NCBI GenBank assembly: GCA_016763735.1
Contig: JAESTE010000070.1
Coordinates: 1-15,006 of the forward strand
Direction of reading: 5' to 3'
Length of the DNA stretch: 15,006 nt
Source: Nitrospinaceae bacterium
Lineage (GTDB): Bacteria > Nitrospinota > Nitrospinia > Nitrospinales > VA-1
The translations under genes and the position numbers were made by a program. The first letter of the stretch is position 1. Every line of letters begins with the position of its first letter. Below are positions 1-7,159 of this stretch, one piece after another. The notes below the pieces were generated by a model. The model had not been told where the DNA came from. It saw only the letters and a list, made by a program, of their open reading frames with translations, and did no database searches.

Positions 1-1074
1 ATCAGCGATAAAATCTTTTCCATCTTTTAAACTTTTAATATCATACGTTCCGGCGGTTTGGGCGCGTAGCTCGACTGAGATCCAAGGAGAGTGACCCTCA
101 AAAAAAATGTGAATTTCCTCCGTCAGGGCATTTATAACGCCTGAAGCTTGCAACTCTTTGTGTATAGGTGTCCGTCCTGTCAGTGTGAGGCGGGCAACAA
201 GTCCCTCACGAGGTATGGACTCTTTTGCCAGCTCTTCGCATTGAACCTGAATGCTTCTTAGAACATCATTGATATTTTCAGCAGCCTGCAAATCAACAGT
301 AGCGGAACGATAGGCAACGACATCCGTGGATATAAATCGGATATCCGGCGAATGATCTGTAGATAAGGTAACCAGGCAGCAACCTTTTTGCCCCGCTTCT
401 CTTGAATGTCGTGCCTGGGTATTTCCGGAATAGACGATTGCTGGATCACTTTCTCGTAGCACCTTATATTCATGGATATGCCCCAATGCCCAATAATCAA
501 AATTTCTTGAAACCAGATCGTTGATGGAGCAGGGGGCGTAATTGTCGTGTCCGGGTTGTTGTCCAACATTGGTATGAAGAAGCCCAATGGAAAAACCCTC
601 TTCCTTTTCATTTTTAAATTTCAGCGCCAGGTTTTCTGTAACTTCTTTTTGCGGAAAACTTATGCCGTAGATCCAGGCTATGTTTTGTCCTTCTTTTTTA
701 ACCGGAACGCGATGAACTTTATTTCCTGGAAAAATGGTTACATGTTCGGGCCATTCCAGAGTGTGCGCCCAACTGTTCAAAGGGTCATGGTTACCGTGGA
801 CGATGAAAGATTGAATATTTTCATCCGAGAGTTCTTTAAGGATACGGCGAAACTTTAATTGTGCCTGCAAACTACGATCAGCACCATCAAAGACATCTCC
901 GGCGATTAGAACAGCGTCGACTTTTTCCTGTAAAGCTAAACGGGAAATTTTTTGAAACGCCTTAAAGGTAGACTCGCGCAATGCGCTGGCAAGAGACGGA
1001 GCCTGCGAGGTCAGCCCTTTAAATGGACTGTCTATGTGCAAGTCGGAGCAATGAATAAAGCGAAACTCTGCCAT
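1..1074 (-). CDS. SbcD/YhaO-like metallophosphoesterase (DNA repair exonuclease family), 3' end cut by window
   Basis: The frame is open from an ATG at 1074 to base 1 (358 codons, no stop), so the C-terminus lies outside the window. The calcineurin-like metal-binding motifs occur in order: SDLH (D11, H13), GDVFD (D60), GNHD (N95, H96), a His in LLHTN (H167) and GHIH (H199, H201). This is the signature of the SbcD/Mre11 nuclease family. The long region after the GHIH motif resembles the YhaO subgroup, which in Bacillus is encoded with the ATPase YhaN; a partner ATPase could therefore follow off the left edge, which is inference. In the family the protein is cytoplasmic, binds two metal ions and cuts DNA with an SMC-like ATPase. 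A promoter with good spacing lies just upstream; the ribosome binding site is weak (GAAGAAAATCC). Nuclease superfamily is confident, the exact subgroup less so. Confidence 0.85.
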   Translation of the reverse strand, partial: MAEFRFIHCSDLHIDSPFKGLTSQAPSLASALRESTFKAFQKISRLALQEKVDAVLIAGDVFDGADRSLQAQLKFRRILKELSDENIQSFIVHGNHDPLNSWAHTLEWPEHVTIFPGNKVHRVPVKKEGQNIAWIYGISFPQKEVTENLALKFKNEKEEGFSIGLLHTNVGQQPGHDNYAPCSINDLVSRNFDYWALGHIHEYKVLRESDPAIVYSGNTQARHSREAGQKGCCLVTLSTDHSPDIRFISTDVVAYRSATVDLQAAENINDVLRSIQVQCEELAKESIPREGLVARLTLTGRTPIHKELQASGVINALTEEIHIFFEGHSPWISVELRAQTAGTYDIKSLKDGKDFIAD

Positions 1075-1116
1075 GGATTTTCTTCGGCTTTTGAGTGTAA
1101 GTTATTGTTCTTAAAC

Positions 1117-1145
1117 AGTATACGAGATTTTAGCTGCAAGCTCAA
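1117..1145 (-). promoter_or_regulatory. Predicted sigma70-type promoter of the SbcD/YhaO-like gene
   Basis: Read on the minus strand, TTGAGC (1145-1140) is followed after 17 bases by TATACT (1122-1117). The hexamers are close to the sigma70 consensus and the spacing is ideal. Transcription would start near 1110, leaving a leader of about 36 bases before the ATG at 1074. It sits in the 114-base gap between two divergent genes. Sequence match only. Confidence 0.5.
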
Positions 1146-1153
1146 TGATTTTC

Positions 1154-1182
1154 TTGCTTACGTTGTGTAGCTCGCCCATACT
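1154..1182 (+). promoter_or_regulatory. Weak candidate promoter of the aldo/keto reductase gene
   Basis: TTGCTT (1154-1159), a 17-base spacer and CATACT (1177-1182) form a weak sigma70-like match. If real, transcription would begin at about 1189, the A of the start codon, giving a leaderless mRNA. No Shine-Dalgarno sequence precedes that ATG, which agrees with this but does not prove it. Confidence 0.25.
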
Positions 1183-1188
1183 TTCCAG

Positions 1189-2403
1189 ATGGAATACCGT
1201 CGTTTTGGAAAAACCAATGAAAAAATTTCTGTGATCACTCTGGGGGGGATGCGGTTCAAGCACGGATGGAATCCGCCGCGCAATCATCTGCCCGCTGAGT
1301 CTATTCAAAACTGCATTGATACTACAAGTCAGGCGTTCGATGTTGGCATCAATCATATAGAAACAGCTCATGGGTATATGAAGAGTGAGCACCTTTATGG
1401 AATCGCGTTGAAGGAACTGGCAACGCCGCGTGACCAGTTTAAGATGATGACGAAAGGGGCACCGATGACGGGCGATGAAACCCGCGCGTTGGTAGAGGAA
1501 CAGTTAGAAAACCTGCAATTGGATTCTATAGATTTTTATGGTTGGCATGGAATCAATAATGAAGAAAGATTGCAAGCGGCTACCAAACCGGGAGGGCCTG
1601 TTGAAGTTTTGCATCGATTAAAGGAAGAAGGCTTGATCCGTCATATCGGATTTTCCACTCACGGTTCTCTGGATGTTATTTTGCGTGCACTCGATACGGA
1701 CCTGTTTAGTTTTGTGAATCTGCATTATTACTATTTTTTTCAGCGTAATCTTCAGGCAGTCCAATTGGCAGGAGAAAAGGACATCGGTGTTTTCATTATT
1801 TCTCCAAATGAAAAGGGAGGGATGTTATGGAAGCCTTCAGCTATTGTTCAAGAGACCTGTGATCCGATGACGGCCATTCAATTCAATGGCAGGTTTTGCC
1901 TGCAACATCCTCAAATCACAACATTGAGTTTGGGAATGCATGCGCCAGAACATTTCCCACAAAATCTTTCGATTATAGATGAATCAAAAATTTCCAGCGA
2001 TGAAGAACAAAAAATTCGCTTGCAGATGGATGATCGGTTAAATGAAGTGGCAGACCTTTGTACCCTTTGCCACGATTGTCTTCCTTGCCCTGAAGAAATA
2101 AATATTCCAGAAGTGTTGCGGTTTCGAAATTTGCTTGAAGCTTATGACATGAAAGACTACGGAGAATTTCGTTACAATATGTTCGAAGGCGAGGGTCACT
2201 GGTTCCCGGGAAGTTTTGCGTCCAAATGCACTGAGTGTGGTGACTGCCTTCCCCGATGTCCTGAAAAACTGGAAATACCAAAGCTATTGTTCGACACTCA
2301 CGAAAGGCTATTCGACCGGAAAACCTGGTTGAAGAGTAAGTTGTTCGACCTGGCAAGAACGGTTTTTAGCGTTTTAAGAAAATTTGTTCCGGGTATCGGT
2401 TAA
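1189..2403 (+). CDS. Aldo/keto reductase with C-terminal two-cluster ferredoxin-like domain (COG1453 type)
   Basis: This 404-residue protein opens with the usual start of the family (MEYRRFGKTNEKIS), which supports the ATG at 1189 although no clear ribosome binding site precedes it. Residues 1 to about 265 form an aldo/keto reductase barrel. The catalytic tetrad appears as E58 (normally Asp), Y63, K89 and H120. The C-terminal part has two four-cysteine groups, C291/C294/C297/C300 and C347/C350/C353/C357, each with a following Pro, as expected for iron-sulfur clusters. Known COG1453 proteins share this architecture and are thought to be cytoplasmic redox enzymes, but their substrates are largely unknown. 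The last 25 or so residues are rich in Leu, Phe and basic residues and could form an amphipathic helix. It stands alone, divergent from the nuclease gene and convergent with the HD-GYP gene. Fold confident, substrate unknown. Confidence 0.9.
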   Translation: MEYRRFGKTNEKISVITLGGMRFKHGWNPPRNHLPAESIQNCIDTTSQAFDVGINHIETAHGYMKSEHLYGIALKELATPRDQFKMMTKGAPMTGDETRALVEEQLENLQLDSIDFYGWHGINNEERLQAATKPGGPVEVLHRLKEEGLIRHIGFSTHGSLDVILRALDTDLFSFVNLHYYYFFQRNLQAVQLAGEKDIGVFIISPNEKGGMLWKPSAIVQETCDPMTAIQFNGRFCLQHPQITTLSLGMHAPEHFPQNLSIIDESKISSDEEQKIRLQMDDRLNEVADLCTLCHDCLPCPEEINIPEVLRFRNLLEAYDMKDYGEFRYNMFEGEGHWFPGSFASKCTECGDCLPRCPEKLEIPKLLFDTHERLFDRKTWLKSKLFDLARTVFSVLRKFVPGIG

Positions 2404-2446
2404 AAATATTTTCAGGTTTAAAAGGATTATAAGTTGAGTGGTGGCG

Positions 2447-3544
2447 TTATTCGGAAGATTCGCGGTAGACCTTAAGAATATGGGCGGGTTCGGTATCGGT
2501 AAGTTCTTTCACAATTTTTATCATTTGCGATAAAGCATTTTTAAATGCTTCAACCAGACGTGGTTCAAAGTCTTTGCCGCTACTGTCTTCGATAATTTTC
2601 ATGGACTCCTCTACAGAAAAAGCATCTTTGTAATATCTTTTACTTGTTAAGGCATCGAAAACATCGGCAACAGCTACAATCCTTCCAGCGAGAGGGATAT
2701 CTTCTCCCTTCAGGCCATAGGGGTAACCCGATCCATCCCATCGTTCCTGATGGGAAAGCGCTATGGATTCTGCCATTTGCATGAGCTCAGATCGGCTGCC
2801 GGAAAGAATTTTTGCGCCAATCTCGGGATGCATCTTCATGGTTTTCCATTCCTTGTCGTCGAGCTTTCCCGGTTTGAGCAGAATATCATCGGGGATGCCG
2901 ATTTTTCCAACATCGTGCATGGGGCTGGCCTGCAAAATGAGCTGACACTCTTTTTCGTTCAATCCAATCTCTTTAGCGAGGCGGGCCGATAGTCTGCTCA
3001 TGCGAATGACATGCATACCTGTTTCATTATCGCGATATTCGGCAGCGCGGCCCAAACGCAAAATGGCCTCACGCCTTGTTTCCTCCAGTTCATAGGTTCT
3101 TTCTCTTACTTTGAGTTCGAGAAGGCGATTTTGGTCGCGAGTCTGATTGTGAAATAAACGGATTTCCAGCATGTTGGCAATCCGTTGTTTTACCTCAATG
3201 AGGTCAAAAGGTTTTCCTAAAAAATCTCGAGCTCCTGCTTCAAGTGATTTTATTCGAGTATTTCGATCCGATTGTGCGGTTAAAACCAAGATGGGCACGT
3301 AGGAATCCTGTTCCGATTCCTGGAGTTGTTTCATAACCTGAAATCCATCGAGATGAGGCATATTTAAATCTAACAAAACTAGATCTGGGCGCATTTCTTC
3401 GTACATTGCGAGGGCTTTGCGCGAATCGGAAGTGCTGCGAAAATAGGTGTAGCCCTGTTCTTCAAGAATGTCTTCCAGCAGTGCAACATTTGCGGGTTCA
3501 TCATCAACGATAAGAATTTTTGCTTTCAGGAAGTTAACATTCAT
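2447..3544 (-). CDS. Response regulator with HD-GYP cyclic-di-GMP phosphodiesterase domain (RpfG-like)
   Basis: The 365-residue protein has a receiver domain (about 8-125) with acidic pair D14/D15, phosphoacceptor D59, T89 and K111, a helical linker (about 130-160), then an HD-GYP domain (about 160-345). Visible output-domain residues are E174, H178, the HD pair H210/D211 in HDVGKIGIP, H239, H265, the GYP motif 273-275 and D294. HD-GYP domains hydrolyse cyclic-di-GMP with a metal centre, so phosphorylation at D59 probably adjusts its cellular level. One departure is HQERWDG where most members have HHERWDG, so the second His is Q266. The gene starts 14 bases after the stop of the hybrid kinase gene, and its AGGGGA ribosome binding site touches that stop codon, so the two are co-transcribed and probably work as a pair. 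The ATG at 3544 gives the right N-terminus for a receiver. Confidence 0.93.
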   Translation of the reverse strand: MNVNFLKAKILIVDDEPANVALLEDILEEQGYTYFRSTSDSRKALAMYEEMRPDLVLLDLNMPHLDGFQVMKQLQESEQDSYVPILVLTAQSDRNTRIKSLEAGARDFLGKPFDLIEVKQRIANMLEIRLFHNQTRDQNRLLELKVRERTYELEETRREAILRLGRAAEYRDNETGMHVIRMSRLSARLAKEIGLNEKECQLILQASPMHDVGKIGIPDDILLKPGKLDDKEWKTMKMHPEIGAKILSGSRSELMQMAESIALSHQERWDGSGYPYGLKGEDIPLAGRIVAVADVFDALTSKRYYKDAFSVEESMKIIEDSSGKDFEPRLVEAFKNALSQMIKIVKELTDTEPAHILKVYRESSE

Positions 3545-3558
3545 GCTTCACACATCCC

Positions 3559-6500
3559 CTATTTGAATGACTTTTGGTTATGTTTTGCCAATAAATTTTC
3601 AGAAAGTTTTTTGGCTAATAAATACTCATTTATTTTGTTTTTTAATTTGGATATGTCTATGGGCTTTGTTATGTAATCTTTAAACCCTGCTTCTTTCGCC
3701 CGGTCAATATCTTTTTGCATGGCGTTGGCGCTTAACGCGATGACTGGAATGTTATGTGTTTCTTCCATATTTTGTAAACGTTTGAGTGCTTCAAAGCCAT
3801 TCATGCCAGGGAGATTGATATCCAGAAGGATGAGGTCTGGCTGATGCGCGTAGGCCAGGTCAAGCCCCAGTGCAGCTTGGGGAGCGACCAAAATATTCAC
3901 TTCGGGGAAATCGGAAAGTATGTCCTGCACCAGAAGCACATTTGTCTTGTTATCCTCAATATATAAAACAGTAATCTTTTGTTTTGAGGTTTCAGAGGAG
4001 GGTGATTCTAAAGGTAGAAATTTATATTTTTTGTCGATTTTTTTAGGATCGCAACTGGGTAGAGAAACAGAAAACTGTGAGCCTTTTCCAATAGTGCTAT
4101 GAACATTGATTCTGCCATTCATTAACTCAATCAGTTTTTTAGATATGGTCATGCCTATTCCGGTACCTTCCACTTCGCCACCTTCTGCACCCAGTCTGTC
4201 GAAAGGAACAAATATTTTTTCCAGTTTTTCCGGGGGGATGCCCATACCCGTATCTGTTACCAAGATATTAATAGTGCCGTCTTTTTGTTTTTTCAGACTC
4301 AGAGTCACACTTCCTTCTTTGCGATTATACTTAATGCCGTTGGAAAGCAGATTGAACAACACCTGTTTTAGACGCGTCTTATCTGCAAAAATATGGACGC
4401 TGTTTTGGGCAGTAATCCCATCGATTAAGCGAATATCGAATTTTTCGGCCATAGGGCGGACTACGTTCAAAACATCTATTGCTAATTCGGCGATGTTGAT
4501 CGGCTCCAGAGACACTGTGATTTTTCCGGCTTCCACCCGCGCCAGATCCAGGACTTCGTTTATTAATTCTAATAAATGATTGCCGGCTTTTAAAATTTGA
4601 CTGATGCGTGATTTATGGGAATCGGATAGTGGGTCTTTGCGGCTTTCATTCATAATTTGCGCAAACCCTAAAATAGCATTCATGGGTGTTCGCAACTCGT
4701 GACTCATGCGGGAAAGGAATTCAGACTTGGTCTGGTTGTGGTGCTCTGCCATTTCCTTTGCTTTGTTCAACTCATGGGTTCGCTCCTGAATGCGTTTTTC
4801 CAATTCATTGTAGGCATGTTGCAATTCTTTTTCGGCATTTTTCCGAGCGGTAATGTCGGTAAAAGTAACAACAGCCCCAACAACTTTCCCTCCGTCAATA
4901 ATGGGTTTACTGATGTACTCGACAGGAAAACTGGAACCGTCTTTTTTCCAAAACACTTCTTCATCTTCTTGACGATCTTTTCCATCTCTAAAAGTGGAAT
5001 AGATAGGGCATTTGTCTTTGGGATAGTGAGTGCCATCGGGGTAAGAATGGTGGACCAGTATGTGTTGCCCTTTTCCTAAAAGTTCTTCCTCTGAATACCC
5101 CAACAATTTGCATGCTGTCGGGTTGACAAAAGTAGTGTTGCCTTCCAGGTCCAGTCCATAAATTCCTTCGCCCGCCGAATTGAGTATCAGATTACGTTCA
5201 CGGTTAACAACTTCCATGGCCAATTCGTTGGCTTTGCGTTCAGAAATATCGCGAAGAACACCTACAAATATTTTCTGGTCATTTTCAGTGGATTCAGAAA
5301 CACTTAATTCCATGGGGAAGGTGGAACCATTTTTATGCAAACCTCTGACCTCTCTCACCATATTGATGATTTTCTTTTCTCCAGTTCTGAGATAATTATC
5401 CAGATAACTATCGTGTTCACTGAAAAAAGGATCGGGCATCAGAATTTTTACATTCTTGCCGATCACTTCTTTGGGGCTAAAACCGAAAACTTTTTCGACA
5501 GCAGGGTTGATCGATTGGACGATCCCCTTTTGATCAATCGCAACAACAGAATCAAAAATAATACCCGTCAGAGAACTCAAGCGTTTTTGATTTTCGAGAG
5601 TTTGCTTGCGGGTTTTCAATATTCGGGATCGCAAAAATAGGCCGACGACCATAGAGATAACAAGCAGCCCCAATAAGGTCATGTACCAGAACAGTAAAGT
5701 GTTGAGGGGAGCAAACGCCTCATCTGTGTTGATTTCTGTGTCAATGCCCAGCATCTGGTCTTCCATCCAGGTCCATGCCCCGATTACGGGAATCCCACGA
5801 TAATCGTTATATCCCTCGACGTTTACACCGGCTTTTTTCATCACGGCGTTTTCTGCCATGAAGGTCAGGGGCCAGTTTTCAACAGACTCGTTAGGCAGAA
5901 GGGGTTTCTTTTTTAAATCCCGACCAGGATCGCGAATCTGAATATTGAATATGGATGCTTTGCCAGGGGGGAGTAAACCGGTGTTTACCAGTTGCTCATC
6001 AAATCGGCTGTTGGAAACGAGTAGGCCATCATCATTAAAAGCATAAGATTCTCCGGTTTTTCCAAATCGGCTAATAGTCAGTATCTTATGGAATTCTTTA
6101 TGGGGCCGCATGCGAAAAGCCAGAACACCCAAAACATTGCCGTCTTGATCCTTTAATGGGGTGGAAACAAACTGGGTAGGCTGGTTGGCATGAAATTCTC
6201 CTTGTTCATCAGGGAGTTTAGCTACCGCTATAAAGGGATTGGAGACGACGGTATCCCCCTGCAAGGCTTGATAAAAAAATACCGAGCGTTCGATCAATAC
6301 CCGTTTGCCGACTGGTTCTTCGAGCAAGGCTCCTACCTGTAATCCCGTTGGATCGAATATTACGAATCCAATAAAACCGTATTTTTTACAGGCTTTGCCA
6401 AGGTGTTCGCGGAGCCATTTCAAGGAAGCAGATTGTTGGAGCTTTTCTGCCGACACATCTTCTTTTTTGGTGATCTTGATGAGGGAAAGAATATTTTTGC

Positions 6501-6756
6501 GGATTGCCGGTTGGTCTGCGAGCACTTGGGCATCCAGCTTTTTATCTTCAAAAAATAGTCGCAATGATTCGACGTTGCCTGCCAGTGTTAATTCCAACTG
6601 ATCGACTAGATTATCTTCTATTTCCTGTTTTACCGAATATATACCGTACCCGCCAATGGCAATGAACAAGGCCATTATGCCAATTAATGCGGGTAGATAT
6701 TTGTTATCCGATAAAATGGAGCCTATTTCTTTATCATGTAACAAAGGAGCAGACAT
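3559..6756 (-). CDS. Membrane-bound hybrid sensor histidine kinase (Cache-like sensor, 2 PAS, HisKA, HATPase, receiver)
   Basis: In this 1065-residue inner-membrane kinase, membrane helices at about 19-41 and 352-375 enclose an extracytoplasmic region of some 310 residues that looks like a double Cache sensor. Two PAS domains follow (about 391-505 and 517-637), each ending in a PAC-like segment (GVLRDISERK; TFTDITARK), then a coiled coil (640-675). The HisKA box has the phosphorylated H686 in SHELRTP. The ATPase domain shows the N box (N802, N806), DTGMGI (835-840) and GTGIGMTISKK (864-874). A receiver closes the protein with E934/D935, phosphoacceptor D979 and K1031. The ligand is unknown; Cache domains usually bind small organic molecules. 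It is first in an operon with the HD-GYP regulator, and a good promoter lies upstream. The ribosome binding site (GGGTGAAGACCA) is modest. No HPt domain is visible in either protein. Confidence 0.95.
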   Translation of the reverse strand: MSAPLLHDKEIGSILSDNKYLPALIGIMALFIAIGGYGIYSVKQEIEDNLVDQLELTLAGNVESLRLFFEDKKLDAQVLADQPAIRKNILSLIKITKKEDVSAEKLQQSASLKWLREHLGKACKKYGFIGFVIFDPTGLQVGALLEEPVGKRVLIERSVFFYQALQGDTVVSNPFIAVAKLPDEQGEFHANQPTQFVSTPLKDQDGNVLGVLAFRMRPHKEFHKILTISRFGKTGESYAFNDDGLLVSNSRFDEQLVNTGLLPPGKASIFNIQIRDPGRDLKKKPLLPNESVENWPLTFMAENAVMKKAGVNVEGYNDYRGIPVIGAWTWMEDQMLGIDTEINTDEAFAPLNTLLFWYMTLLGLLVISMVVGLFLRSRILKTRKQTLENQKRLSSLTGIIFDSVVAIDQKGIVQSINPAVEKVFGFSPKEVIGKNVKILMPDPFFSEHDSYLDNYLRTGEKKIINMVREVRGLHKNGSTFPMELSVSESTENDQKIFVGVLRDISERKANELAMEVVNRERNLILNSAGEGIYGLDLEGNTTFVNPTACKLLGYSEEELLGKGQHILVHHSYPDGTHYPKDKCPIYSTFRDGKDRQEDEEVFWKKDGSSFPVEYISKPIIDGGKVVGAVVTFTDITARKNAEKELQHAYNELEKRIQERTHELNKAKEMAEHHNQTKSEFLSRMSHELRTPMNAILGFAQIMNESRKDPLSDSHKSRISQILKAGNHLLELINEVLDLARVEAGKITVSLEPINIAELAIDVLNVVRPMAEKFDIRLIDGITAQNSVHIFADKTRLKQVLFNLLSNGIKYNRKEGSVTLSLKKQKDGTINILVTDTGMGIPPEKLEKIFVPFDRLGAEGGEVEGTGIGMTISKKLIELMNGRINVHSTIGKGSQFSVSLPSCDPKKIDKKYKFLPLESPSSETSKQKITVLYIEDNKTNVLLVQDILSDFPEVNILVAPQAALGLDLAYAHQPDLILLDINLPGMNGFEALKRLQNMEETHNIPVIALSANAMQKDIDRAKEAGFKDYITKPIDISKLKNKINEYLLAKKLSENLLAKHNQKSFK

Positions 6757-6799
6757 TGGTCTTCACCCAATATTAAGTTTCCCCCGAACTTATATATAT

Positions 6800-6828
6800 A
6801 TCATATTTATATTTACATGCTGTTTCAA
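6800..6828 (-). promoter_or_regulatory. Predicted sigma70-type promoter of the hybrid kinase / HD-GYP operon
   Basis: On the minus strand TTGAAA (6828-6823), exactly 17 bases, then TATGAT (6805-6800). Both hexamers match the consensus at most positions and the surroundings are very AT-rich. The start of transcription would be near 6793, giving a leader of about 36 bases before the ATG at 6756. Confidence 0.55.
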
Positions 6829-7030
6829 GCTAATATTTGAGGCATGTTTATAACGTATTGAAATAACATATATTATGCGATTTTTTTTGTTCATAAGTTA
6901 ATGTTTTAACATGAGGAAAGTGTTGGGAAATTATGAGAGTGCTATTTAACATTGAAACTTTGTCTGTTAAGTGGTTCAAAACTTTCAAAATAAATTTCTT
7001 ATTATTGGTAGGCTAAATTTATACCGTTAT

Positions 7031-7046
7031 CCAATTGAAAAATTGG
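7031..7046. repeat. Small inverted repeat, AT-rich stem
   Basis: CCAATT, loop GAAA, AATTGG. It is followed on the plus strand by TCTTTT, which would make a weak terminator in that direction, but no plus-strand gene precedes it. Role unknown. Confidence 0.4.
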
Positions 7047-7058
7047 TCTTTTGCGTAA

Positions 7059-7071
7059 GCCGCAAAGCGGC
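7059..7071. repeat. Small GC-rich inverted repeat
   Basis: GCCGC, loop AAA, GCGGC. It stands out because its surroundings are AT-rich. An outer CGT (7054-7056) and ACG (7078-7080) could extend the stem across small internal loops. No U tract follows on either strand, so it is not a standard intrinsic terminator. It lies about 90 bases after the stop of the minus-strand fusion gene and could act as an mRNA 3' end structure. Confidence 0.45.
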
Positions 7072-7159
7072 ATAATGACGTACTGAAGAATTTTTAGTCG
7101 TAGGAAGGGGGTACACGCGTGCTAGTTCTAAAATACTTGTGCGATATGTGGGCTAGTAG

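Larger units (their letters stand above)
6757..7159. other. AT-rich intergenic region between the kinase gene and the spermidine-synthase-like fusion gene
   Basis: This 403-base gap holds the predicted kinase promoter (see the separate entry). It also contains two small inverted repeats: CCAATT-GAAA-AATTGG at 7031-7046, followed by TCTTTT, and GCCGC-AAA-GCGGC at 7059-7071. The only open frames are very short (for example 27 codons from an ATG at 6932, plus strand) and lack convincing ribosome binding sites, so I call no gene. Neither repeat has a proper U tract in the direction of the minus-strand gene that ends at 7160, so I cannot point to its terminator. Confidence 0.6.

Noticed and set aside
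547..1170. Plus-strand open frames of 103 and 72 codons
   Set aside because: They lie largely antisense to the SbcD/YhaO-like gene, whose metal-binding motifs are complete; the plus-strand translations resemble no protein and have no ribosome binding sites.
3920..5640. Several plus-strand open frames of 60 to 157 codons
   Set aside because: All are antisense shadows of the hybrid kinase gene, which has a full set of kinase and receiver motifs.
7031..7071. Intrinsic terminator or cyclic-di-GMP riboswitch (GCAAAG resemblance) upstream of the signalling operon
   Set aside because: Hairpins lack a U tract in the relevant direction. The riboswitch core sequences are missing, and the predicted operon promoter lies downstream of this region, so it would not be in the leader.
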